This document shows positions 43,444 through 53,719 of a stretch of DNA of 64,000 nt, in pieces. Every line of letters begins with the position of its first letter. Positions within the stretch are counted from its first letter, which is position 1. Both the position numbers and the translations under genes were made by a program. The DNA lies in assembly GCA_039519185.1 (NCBI GenBank), contig CM076849.1, positions 63,570,587-63,634,586 on the forward strand. Reading direction: 5' to 3'. The DNA comes from Astragalus membranaceus (Eukaryota > Streptophyta > Magnoliopsida > Fabales > Fabaceae). A model generated the notes under the pieces. It made no database searches, had not been told where the DNA came from, and saw only the letters and a program-made list of their open reading frames with translations.

Positions 43444-45081
43444 ATGGCTTCAGGTTGGTCTACGCAAGAGGGTGCTTCTCTTACCCGTCCTCCGGGATTC
43501 AACGGGAAAGATTATGCATATTGGAAAGAAAGAATGAGAATCTTTATTGAAGGGGTAGACTTAGATGTTTGGGATGCTGTGGAAAAAGGACCCTATGTCC
43601 CCACACACATAGTAGATGGTATTCTTACAATTAAAAGTAGAAATGAATGGTCTGATGATGAGAAAAGAAAAGTGCAACATAATTTACGTGCCAAAAATAT
43701 TATTACTTCTGCTTTAAGTCCTGATGAATTTTTTCGAGTTTCAAACTGTAAATCTGCCCAAGAAATGTGGGATAATCTCCAAGTTACTCATGAGGGTACA
43801 AATGAAGTGAAAAGGGCAAGAACAAATACTCTTATCAGAGAGTACGAACTATTTAGAATGAATACAGGTGAAACAATACCAGAAATGCAGAAAAGGTTCA
43901 CTCACATAGTGAATCAGTTAAGCTTGTTGGATAAGTCATTTCCTGCAGAGGATCTAATCAACAAAGTTCTGAGATGTCTGAATAGAGAATGGCAACCCAA
44001 GGTTACTGCTATAGCTGAATCAAGAAATTTAGCTACTATGACTCTGGCTACTCTGTTCGGTAAACTTCAAGAGCATGAACTAGAACTCACTCGTCTAGCT
44101 GAGTACGAAAATACAGATAAGAAAAAGAAAAGCTTGGCTCTAAAAGCATCTAGTTCTAGTCGGTTTGATGATAGTGACAACTCAGATGATGAAATTTATG
44201 AAAGTGAAGAGAATATGGCTCTTATGGTTCGGAAGTTCAAAAGGTTCATGAAAGGCAACAACTATCCAAGGAAGAACTTCAAATCAAAAAAATTCTCTAG
44301 CAAAGAAAGTTCATCCGGTCCTCTTATTTGCTATGAATGTGGGAAACCCGGGCATATGAAGATGGAATGCCCTAATCTACAGAAAAAGGGATCCAAATTC
44401 GAAAAGGAGACATTCAAAGAAAACGAAAGAAGGAAAGCCTACGTAGCGTGGGACGACAATGACACAAGAAGTTCAGATAGTTCAGAAAGCGAAAAAGCTC
44501 ATGTTGCTCTTATGGCCAACCACAAAAGTGAAGGTGAATCCGAAAATGAGGTAAGCTCTAACTCTGATTCTTTACAAGATGCATATGATGAACTATATGA
44601 AGCCTTTACTGAATTGCATGATAAATCTTCAAAATTAGCTAAAGCTCTAAGCAAATCTAAGAAAGTTATCACTCATCTTGAAAATGATATCACTGCTTTA
44701 ACTAAAGAAAAATTAGAGCTTAGAAAAGAAAATGATGATCTTGTTTATTTCAAGGAAAATTACGTATGTGATAAGTGTATAGAACATGAAAAGAACATCA
44801 ATGAGCTTGAATGTACAATAGACAAAATGTCCAAATTACAACATGTACATCCTAGGATTCCGAGAAATAACCTTGTGAAAAGCAATATGCATCATAGACC
44901 TAAGTTTTCCACTAGACCTTATATTAGATGTTATTATTGTGGTAAACCTGGACATACAGCTTCTGTTTGCAGGGCAAGAGGTAAACAAAATCTGAAAAAG
45001 GTGTGGGTTCCCAAAGGAACCATACCAAACACTAACCCACAAGGACCCAAAGAGATTTGGGTACCTAGAATCCTGTTTTAG
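43444..45081 (+). CDS. Element D Gag (copia type, UBN2-like)
   Basis: 545 codons from ATG 43444 (MASGWSTQEGASLTRPPGF). The in-frame GTG at 43393 lies inside the primer site and is not a credible start. Residues about 20-220 form the copia capsid-like region (FNGKDYAYWKERMRIFIE, SAQEMWDNLQ). A classical zinc knuckle (CYECGKPGHMKMEC) sits near residue 298, followed by an acidic and then a coiled-coil region (about 395-465), and a second knuckle (CYYCGKPGHTASVC) near residue 498. The frame ends with WVPKGT and IWVPRILF. Intact. This Gag could assemble particles, but the element supplies no enzymes. Confidence 0.9.
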   Translation: MASGWSTQEGASLTRPPGFNGKDYAYWKERMRIFIEGVDLDVWDAVEKGPYVPTHIVDGILTIKSRNEWSDDEKRKVQHNLRAKNIITSALSPDEFFRVSNCKSAQEMWDNLQVTHEGTNEVKRARTNTLIREYELFRMNTGETIPEMQKRFTHIVNQLSLLDKSFPAEDLINKVLRCLNREWQPKVTAIAESRNLATMTLATLFGKLQEHELELTRLAEYENTDKKKKSLALKASSSSRFDDSDNSDDEIYESEENMALMVRKFKRFMKGNNYPRKNFKSKKFSSKESSSGPLICYECGKPGHMKMECPNLQKKGSKFEKETFKENERRKAYVAWDDNDTRSSDSSESEKAHVALMANHKSEGESENEVSSNSDSLQDAYDELYEAFTELHDKSSKLAKALSKSKKVITHLENDITALTKEKLELRKENDDLVYFKENYVCDKCIEHEKNINELECTIDKMSKLQHVHPRIPRNNLVKSNMHHRPKFSTRPYIRCYYCGKPGHTASVCRARGKQNLKKVWVPKGTIPNTNPQGPKEIWVPRILF

Positions 45082-46226
45082 ATCATTGCAGGTATGCTTC
45101 AAGGTATGGGGGCCGAATGATACCTTGACAGCAAAGACTCAAAGCGCATGACCGGAGACGCAATAAAGTTCTTAACACTCACCCCCGGAAAAAGCCGTCA
45201 TGTGACTTGTGATAAATAGAGGAAGAATCATCGGTAAAGGTCAGATTGGTTAAAATTTTATTCACCTCTATTTTGAAAATGTGCTCAAGAATAGTTTATC
45301 AAGTCAAATATGTGACTACTAAAATAGAGCAATTCCTGAATCTCATTTCATGTATCTTTAAAGAACAAATATTTATAAGGCATGAAAGTATTCTGGTCAT
45401 CCCTCTAGGACTGATCATATAGAAATTATACATCACCTTCTTAGAGGTTATGGTTAGAAAGGCGATAGTGTGATTGAGTTAGTTGAATCGTCAAAATCAG
45501 CTAGTTGATATTTTCACAAATCCATTGCAAAAGAAAACCTGGTTCTTCATTTACTCAAATGAATTTTTCAATAAAATTTTTTTCAATTGATTTTATAAAA
45601 TATAAATTTAAGAGAATTTGTGACTTATGAATTTCTGCGTGCTCAAAAAGCGTTTTATAAAGCAGCTGAAATGCTACCTTTTCCCGAAATCCATTTTCTC
45701 TGTCACAATCAATTGCTGGCTCTGGCATTAAAATTCAGAATACATACTCACAATCGTTGTTTAACTAAAATAATTTTTCTCCCATATTCTGGCCGCCATC
45801 ACCAACTTTCAAACTAAGCAGCAAGAAATACATAAAGCCTTAAACAACTGTTCCACAGATTTTTGAGACTCATGATTATCTTTTACCTGTCTTGATGAAA
45901 TACTCTCTTCATGGTTTCAAATATGTTCTTCTTCAAGTTTTGATGATCACTTACAAATCAGCAATGGCTCTTTTACGTTGTCAAATAGCTGCGACATTCG
46001 ATTCGCAAACTTTATCATATATCGACCCTCTTTGATCATGACAAAAAGGGGGAGAGAAATATAGGGTTGCATATGAAGCATATAGAACTTGCATATTATG
46101 CATCTAGTCAATAAGTCAGGGGGAGCATCATGATAGGGGGAGCATCATATATGTGCATTATCTGTTTGAACTAACCTCCCACCTTGAGATGAGTAAATGT
46201 TTTGTCATCATCAAAAAGGGGGAGAA
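45082..46226 (+). pseudogene. Element D pol scraps and 3' region
   Basis: At about 45122 a frame reads YLDSKDSKRMTGD, a decayed copia protease start (normally an LDSGCSRHMTG-like motif), followed by stops. At about 45413-45535 there are scraps of the copia RNase H end (IEIIHHLL, QLVDIFTNPL). Integrase, RT and most of RNase H are gone. The remainder to 46226 is AT-rich, with two GGGGGAGCATCAT words and the purine tract AAAAAGGGGGAGA. Confidence 0.75.
46213..46226 (+). other. Polypurine tract of D
   Basis: AAAAAGGGGGAGAA directly precedes the 3' LTR. Confidence 0.85.
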
Positions 46227-47842
46227 TGTAGATATCTTGTGTTGCAGGCTAAGTTTTGATGATGAAGTGGTTAAGAGGTTTTGATGATGAAAAAGACAAA
46301 GCTAAAGTTGATAATAGGAAAAAGACAAAGCCAAAGTTGATAGCCAAAGTTGATGAGAGTGACCAAAGGCAAAAGGTGATGAAAGTGACAAAGTATCAAA
46401 GTCACAATCCAAGACAATCAAACTCAAGAATTGAAGTTTCAAGATATAAGGGTAGTCCTTATAAATAAGGGTAGTCCTTAGTGTTTGGGTGTGTCTTAGG
46501 AAAAAGTGTAAGCTCTTTCGAAGGTCAGCTCATCTCTCAAAGTCCCATGATTTTCAAAATGCATGCATGCACACGTAAACACAAGAAGCATTTTTGAAAA
46601 GCATAAAATCGATTTTCTCTATTTTATTCTATACATAAAAATCGATTTTCAGGTCAATACAAAAGCTAAAGAATCGATTCATACTAGCTTCACTAAGTAT
46701 GAAAATCGATTCCTAAGTATTTCCAAAAAAAGAAGAATCGATTCATACTATTTTATACTAAGCATAAAAATCGATTCTCAAGTGTCTTTAAAAGGAAAGA
46801 ATCGATTCATATTATCTTTACCAAAGTGCATAATCGATTCACAAGTATTTTTCAAAAAGGAAAGAATCGATTCACACTATCTTTCACTTAGCAAAAGAAT
46901 CGATTCCTACATGTCTCAGGAAAGCCAAGAATCGATTCATACAAATTACATTGAGTATAAGAATCGATTCCTAGCCCTCCTGGATCTCAAGAATCGATTG
47001 CCACCTCTTTTCAAAAGCAAGTCAAAATCGATTTTTAATTAAAAGAAGAATCGATTCCTAGATCCAATGTTTTAAACAAAGAATCGATTCCTACATCTTT
47101 TTTAACGTAAACCTTATTTTTTCATAGCCTATAAATAGAGGCCTCATAGCCTCCATTTCTTACCAACCCATCTTCACGATTCAGAAACACATTTGAGAAA
47201 AACTCTTCATATTTTATTTTTGCTCTTCTCGTACCGCTGGTCCGTCAGAGCTGATCTTTCGCTAAGAGTTAATTGGGGTTGCGTTCTTCAAGTTGTATTA
47301 TCTGCCTACACTAGAGGTATTTCTGTCTTTACGTTTGTTACTATTTAATTGTTTGTGATTTGTACTAGGGAGTGGGGTATCTCTCTAGGGTAGCTGTTTG
47401 TACTAGGAAGTGGGGTATCTTTCTGGGGCAGCTGATTGTAACAGAGGTGGGGTATCTCTTGTTATTGTTATATTAGATTTGAGGGCTCTCCATAGGTGGG
47501 GTATCCTAGGAGGAGAGTGCCTGAGTCTCTAAAGGTTTTCCAAGGCACCTGTAAGCCTTGTTGTTTTGGTTAGTGAAAAATCTCACAAGGGTGTGAGGAC
47601 TGGATGTAGGTCACTAGGAGGTGACCGAAAGCAGGATAAATCTCTGCGTGCTTTACTGCTTTCTTGCTTTACTGTTATACCGCTTTACTGCTTTATATTC
47701 TAATTCCTTCGCTTCCACTTAACCTGCGCGAAAATTGATCTAAGTCATTGAAAAGGGGAAAAACATTTTCGAAAGATCTAAAAAGTTTTAAATCTCAATT
47801 CACCCCCCCCCCCCCTCTTGACACTGAAGCCACTTGGTAACA
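46227..47842 (+). repeat. 3' LTR of element D
   Basis: Near-identical to 41781-43391, with a few substitutions and single-base indels. It includes the ATCGAT array (46608-47088) and TATA box (47130-47137). A C homopolymer near 47802 is longer than in the 5' copy. Confidence 0.92.
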
Positions 47843-50764
47843 GGAAGGGCTCCCACGAGGGCGCCAGCAGCATACTTATCTGATGGAGGCGTGTGAGCAT
47901 GCGTTGGAAAGCTACAAGGAAGAGCTACAATTCTCATGTTGAGCTCAAAGTCCAATTTGGACGTCTCCGCACCAAGGAAGGGCGCCCATGAGGGCGCCAG
48001 CAGCATACTTATCCGATGGAGGCGTGTGAGCATGCGTTGGAAAGCTAAGAGGAAGAGCTACAATTATCATGTTGAGCTCAAATTCCAATTCGGACGTCTC
48101 CACACCCGGGAAGGGCGCCCATGAGGGCCCCAACAGCATCAAGACGCAGCATCTTGGCACAAGGCGCCCAGGATGGCGCCAAAATCAGGATACTTGGCAC
48201 AAGGCGCCCAGGATGGCGCCAAAATCAGGATACATGGCACAAGGCACCCAGGAGGGCGCCAGCATCAGAAAGCGGCGTCATGGCGCAGGGCTCCCAGAAG
48301 GGCGCCAACATCAGGATGTTGCACTTTGGCTCAAGGCGCCCAGGAGGAGGGCGCCAACTTCAGGATGTTGCACCTTGTCACCCGGCACGCAGGAAGGGGT
48401 TCCAGTCTGTAGTCCGTAACTTCGTCCATACTTATCCGATGGAGGCGTGTGAGCATGCGTTGGAAAGATAAGAAGCTTAGCTACAATTCTCATGTTAAGC
48501 CTGAAAGCCAATTCATACGTCTTTGCACCCAGGAAGGGAAACAAGCTGACGGCACTCACAAGCTCATGAGAAAATCAAATGGTGCACGAGCACGCGAGCA
48601 AAAAACATAGTGCACGAGCACGTGACCAAAGAGGAAAAGAAAATGTGGTGTTGCTCACCCATACTCACCATCAATCACCTCGATCAAGGCAAGTCAGCAA
48701 AAAATACCAATAGACGAGCAGGATAATTGCCGTGACCCTCTGACAAAATTAGCAGACCCGACAACGGCAATGGTGGAACCAGGACAATATCCACCAGAGG
48801 CACCACCTGGGGATCGCCATCGAGGAGATCCCCCGACCAACGCAGGTCGATATCAAACTTTGCCACGAGGCGTGAAGCGACTTTAAACATGTCGCAACCT
48901 CTGATGGGCGAGTTAAATTCAGATCGATTCTGATAAACTGCCCCCAGAGTCACCATGAGGTGTTAACTTTGCCACGAGGCGCGAAGCGGCTATCAAGAGA
49001 CGTCGCAACCTCTGATGGCTGAGTTAAGTTCGGATCGATTCTGATAAACTCCTGTCAGAGTCCTTAGATGGGCGAAGCGGCTATCAAGAGACGTCGCAAC
49101 CTCTGATGGGTGAGTTAAATTCGGATCGATTCTGATAAACTCCTGTCAGAGTCCCAAGATGGGCGAAGCGGCATATCGAAAAGGTTGCAACCTCTGATGG
49201 GTGAGTTAAATTCGGATCGATTCTGATAAACTCATGTCAGAGTCCCTAGATGGGCGAAGCGGCATATCGAAAATTTCGCAACCTCTGATGGGTGAGTTAA
49301 ATTCGGATCGATTCTGATAAACTCCTGTCAGAGTCCCTAGATGGGCGAAGCGGCATCGCAAGTGTCGCAACCTCTAATGGGTGAGTTAAATTTGGATAGA
49401 TTCTGATAAACTTCTGTTAGAGTCCATAAGGCGCGAAGCGGCATATCGAAAAGGTCGCAACCTCTAATGTGTGAGTTAAATTCGGATCGATTCTGATAAA
49501 CTCCTGTCAGAGTTAACATTGCCACGAGGTTATATGAGATTATACATTCTGATGCACAAAGCAAGGATTGGCGCCTGAACCCACCTCATGCATGCTAGTC
49601 ATAGGAATGAGAATCAAGCCTGGCAAAGACCTCATGATCAAATCAAAGGAGGCTCGACTCTAGAGCCGCTTCCGGATATAAACAACGAACGTGGCCAATC
49701 ACTTTGTCGTAGGCAGCATAGAAGATCATCATCAGAAGAGGTAACGACGAAGCCAGGGAAGCCGGCTTCCTCCGATGGCACGGTATCACTCACCATCTCT
49801 CAACCTGCAGGACAGGGTGCAGAACAAGCGGTTACAAGACAGACAGGAAAACTTGCAGATAACCCCCTCCCCTGAGATTGGGGACTTTAACAAAACAAGA
49901 CATGCCCGAACACCCCCTCCCCTAAGGTGGGGGACGTCAACAAAACAAGACGTGCTCAAACACAAAAAAGCAAGAAAAGCAGGCTAAGAGACAAGATGAG
50001 CAGCAAAAAAATAAAGCAAAGTGCCAAGCACACGTCTACACAAGTCGGCACCCAAGAGGGCGCCTGGCAAGGATGGCGCCCATGAGGGCGCCAGCAAGGT
50101 AGCAACCAGCTCCCATGAGGGCGCCTGGCAGGAGCAGGAGGGTGCCTGGCATAAGCAACCAGCGCCCATGAGGGCGCCTGGTAGGACCAGGAGGGCGCCC
50201 ATGAGGGCGCCTGGCAGAAGCAACCAGCGCCCATGAGGGCGCCCAGCAGAGGGGCGCCTGGCAGGGGGCAGTCCGAAAGAAAATCCTTCGCAACGGGGTA
50301 GTCAGCACTATGCAGTAAGGCACCCACGGGAGCACCGAAAAGTCACCCAGCACACGCAAGCAGGGACCAACACCCAAGGCATCCAGGAGGGCGCCAACTC
50401 TCAAAAACAAACAAGCACCCGGGAAAGCACCCACGAGGGCGCCCGCGTCAGGATGTCTTAGCACCTTGGCACAAGGCGCCTAGGGGGGCACCAACATCAG
50501 AATACGCCACCATAGCTTGGTGCCTAGCACAAGGATTACACCAAAGGAGGTGTGAGTCGCGGTCGCAACGAAGTGATCTCATACGACCCGACAAGACAGA
50601 CAAAGAACGCTTGGAAAAATTTCTCTTTTTTACTATAGAGAGTGAAAATGACAAAACACAGTTGTTATAAAGGCAGTCTCCCGCGCAACCTCACAAATCC
50701 GGCAAATCGAGAAAATCCTTCAAGCCAAGACCATCCTTCGGAATAATCTCGGCTTGGGGGAAAC
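47843..50764 (+). repeat. E 3' region: several tandem-repeat families
   Basis: Non-coding. In order: the rest of unit 1 and further 133-bp units starting at 47871, 48004 and 48428; a 40-bp array (48154-48360) with GGCGCCCAGGATGGCGCC words; a seven-copy repeat of about 90 bp (48860-49520); a two-copy CCCCCTCCCC..GGGGAC repeat (49862-49955); and a GGCGCCCATGAGGGCGCC array (50045-50500). It ends at the purine tract CTTGGGGGAAAC. Long tandem-repeat 3' regions are a known habit of Tat-lineage elements. Confidence 0.8.
48860..49520 (+). repeat. 90-bp tandem repeat, seven copies
   Basis: The phrase GCAACCTCTGATGGGTGAGT starts at 48894, 49005, 49096, 49187, 49278, 49367 and 49457. Spacing is 89-91 bp except the first (111). 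Each unit also carries GGATCGATTCTGATAAAC and TGTCAGAGTC. Confidence 0.92.
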
Positions 50765-51141
50765 TGTTTTGGGCTCAACCAAGAAGTCCAATTAGCAATA
50801 CCAGGGGGTGCGATTAGCGATGAGATATGGATCAGCCCAATCAACTTGGCCCATATCCACTACATGCAAGCCCGATACACTTGGAGGGTTCAGATCGCCT
50901 CCACTGATCCGACGGTCCACAACGAACAGCAATTTTCTATAAATTCCGGCTCGCATAGCCACTCACGAGGTACACACTCTTCCCTTTCACTAGCTTATTC
51001 TCATACTGACTTGAGCGTCGGAGTGGCTTTGCAGGTACCCCCCCCCCCCCCCCCCCCCCCGCGGGCGCTCACTTACCTACTGCTAGGGTAGCAAGAGACC
51101 TACCAACAGCAGCCTACCAAAATACTGCTAGGTACAGAACA
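50765..51141 (+). repeat. 3' LTR of element E
   Basis: Starts TGTTTTGGGCTCAACC and is inferred to end at ACAGAACA, giving TGTT/AACA termini. It contains CTATAAATTCC near 50940 (TATA-like), TGACTTGAGCGTCGGAGTGG and GCAGGTAC followed by a run of 23 C (51038-51060). The end position is less certain than the start. Confidence 0.65.
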
Positions 51142-51146
51142 AAGGT

Positions 51147-51199
51147 AGATTTTGAATTGCAAAACTGATAAGTATATGAATCTGAGGTAGATTTTGCAG

Positions 51200-51271
<72 letters not shown>

Positions 51272-52714
51272 TTACGGAGCTTATAATTTTGGATTTTGGT
51301 TATTTAGTGAGAATGTGTAAAACAGAATTTTAGTAGTTAAAAATTGGTAATATTTTGTTTTAGAAATTGGAAGGCTGAATTAAATAAAAATATACCGAAT
51401 GAATTTTAAAAAGTAAGGGAATGCTAATTAAATAAAAATAGAACAATGTGAATTTTATAAATAGGAGAATACAAACACCCCGACTTGATAAAAATAGTTA
51501 ATGATTTTTCTTTAATTAAGAAAGACATAGCATGTAAGATATTAATTTTAGGTTAAGTGTATTAGTCTTAAGATTTCAAATTTTAGTGAATAAAATAGAC
51601 TACGCATTTGATATTTTATAGAGCTTGGAATTGGATTTGTTAGTTTTATAAATTGATTATTAATTTTAATTAATTTGATGTGGTTTTCAAGGATGTTTGT
51701 ATCTTGTGTGATAGTTACTATGTACCGACCATGTCGTATAAATAATTTTTTAACTAATATTATTGAGACCGCTAACCTAATCCATGAGAGGCGAGGATGG
51801 TGTTGGAGTAATATTCTATTCGTGACGTTGTTTGCCTATGAGACGCGACTATGGTACTCACTCGGGGAGACAAGAAGGAATTATATATGGATTTTCATTT
51901 GCATCATATATTGTGATCAATGAAGCATCATGTTGTAGAAGAAGATTAGATCGGCATATTGTAGGTATGAATTTGGATGGTGGAGGCCTTAATGGGTTTG
52001 TCAACTTTGCCTTGGGGGTGATCATACTCTGGTGTTGATAATCTCATGTGTAGTGAGAGTGCAAAAGAAAAAAGTCACTCACAGCAGGGTGTTGCGCTTA
52101 ACCTGATATTCTAAGCATGCATATGGAGTGGTGGAGTCAGAGGAGCATTGCATTGACATACATGTACATTTTAATGACTATACAACGTTTGTAAAATTAC
52201 AAAATTATTTTGATTGTATATTTGTGTGTTGTTTCTACCCATTGTTTTAGTTATACTTTTAACATCACCTAAGACATACACCCCCTTTTTTGTATGTGTC
52301 TTTCGGGTATGATTTGTGTACAAGCTATCCTCAAGCTGAGACCGTGGAACAATGTTGGGGTGTTTGTTCAGGAGGACAGAGTGGACATTTATTCTCTCAC
52401 TTATGTTATGGTGTTATTGGACTATGATTTTGTTTACTTGGATTGTAAAGCTCTGATATTATAATATCGTGGTCGGGTTTAATATTTTAATCTTGAACTT
52501 ATTTTGTTTTTCTATACTAATAAAGATCTACAATACTTTTATTCGAGGATGACTAAGGCTTTTAAGAAGCCGTTATATTTTATTTAAGTTAAACGATGTT
52601 CCAGTGTTATGATGTGTGGTGATGGAGTGATACCCTTTTCCCATACGAAAAAAGTATAAATTAACTTTTTTATTCATTATATTAATTGCTATTATTTTTT
52701 ATTAAAACTATTTG
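51147..52714. other. AT-rich spacer with TA microsatellite
   Basis: A long (TA)n tract occupies about 51202-51267. The rest is AT-rich, without recognisable coding or element ends. A frame at 51675-51923 has no recognisable domain. Confidence 0.6.
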
Positions 52715-53719
52715 TGTAACACCCCGATATTTTTAGCTCGTAGAAATACCAAAGTACACAACACGGCATACATCAGAGTAACTTCCTGTTATTGAATATT
52801 GAACACAACTAAATTTTTTTGATGAATATCATCAAACGGTCACTTTGATTTGCATAACTTAACATAATTTACTTAAATACTTGAATTACGTGTCTTACAA
52901 ACTTCTCATGTCCTAGTGTTCAATATCAAGAACGAAAGTAGAGGAAGCGATTCACAACTTTTAACAATGTATAAGTTGTACAATCGAAAATACAAATGTT
53001 TGACAATAGAAAATAACATAAGCATATAGAATTTAGACTTCAGCCTCTCCTTTAGGTTGCACCGTAGCCATGCCTCATCACCTTTAACCTTTCCTGTTTC
53101 TCTGAAAAACCACAAAACATGAAGGGTGAGATAACATTATCTCAGTGAGTCCTATCGAGACTCATTACTAACTCTCTCGGTTCATTTATGAAACCTTTTT
53201 ATTCGTAGTTCAATATATATATGCATAGAACTTATCTTTACTTAATACATCACCTATATCATATTACCCGCATTGGGCTGTCGCTTATACTAATCCCGCA
53301 TTGGGCCGTCACGTATACTATGTACACTATACCCGCATTGGCCCGTCACGTAGACTTGTCATGAACATAACCTCAACCTCATTTATCATAACCTCAACCT
53401 CTTTTATTATAACCTCAACCTCATTTATTATATTAATTCATTAGACAACTTTCGTGACCTCACTCGTGGTTACTAACGTTCAATAACTTGATTTAGGAAA
53501 CATCACAATCAATATTACCTGCATTGGGCCGTCACCTATACTATGTATGCTATGCCCGCATTGGGCCGTCATGTACACTATGTATACTATACACGCATTG
53601 GGCCGTCACGCATACTTGTCATGAACATAACCTCAACTTTTTAAATCATTAACATTCAACAACATGACTTGAAATCGTTCACCTCATATCATTCATCAAT
53701 ACATAGGGTTGGGGGAAGG
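52715..53719 (-). repeat. Element H LTR, first part (minus strand)
   Basis: Reverse-complement reading ends CGGGGTGTTACA at 52715, as in the B LTR, and passes GAACTCACTGAG-like (53141 region) and CTCGATAGGAC-like blocks. The repeat array at 53266-53610 has about six CCCGCATTGGGCCGTCAC words. Element F interrupts it at 53719. It resumes at 63331. Confidence 0.7.
53266..53610 (-). repeat. CCCGCATTGGGCCGTCAC repeat in H LTR
   Basis: About six copies at roughly 36-bp spacing in two groups (53266-53350 and 53520-53610), separated by AACCTCAACCTCATTTAT triplications. It occupies the same LTR position as the 48-55 bp repeat in B. Confidence 0.75.

Larger units (their letters stand above)
41781..47842 (+). 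mobile_element. Element D: SIRE-like Ty1-copia element with pol deleted
   Basis: A 6,062-bp unit, with perfect target duplication GGAAG (41776-41780 and 47843-47847). LTRs 41781-43391 and 46227-47842 differ at only a few sites. It has a Met-type primer site, a full gag, and then only scraps of protease and of the RNase H end. Gag type and 3' features suggest the SIRE lineage. It must depend on a complete relative for reverse transcription and integration. Confidence 0.92.
13389..51141 (+). mobile_element. Element E: Tat-like non-autonomous element, host of B, C and D
   Basis: Its ends are TGTTCTGGGCTCAACC (13389) and a matching 3' LTR at 50765-51141. Without the nested insertions it is about 4.5 kb. 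It holds a truncated 5' LTR, a decayed gag and a long tandem-repeat 3' region, and no RT, RNase H or integrase. The flanks GAGGT (13384-13388) and AAGGT (51142-51146) differ at one base and may be an aged target duplication. The 3' LTR has TGACTTGAGCGTCGGAGTGG and GCAGGTACC, which I know from Tat/Retand-type plant LTRs. Confidence 0.75.

Noticed and set aside
51184..51188. GAGGT as the exact second target copy of element E
   Set aside because: The preceding bases (GAATCT) do not look like an LTR end. AAGGT at 51142 directly after ACAGAACA fits better, with one mismatch.
51675..52038. Possible host gene exons in the AT-rich spacer
   Set aside because: Two short overlapping frames without domain, splice context or repeat homology that I can recognise.
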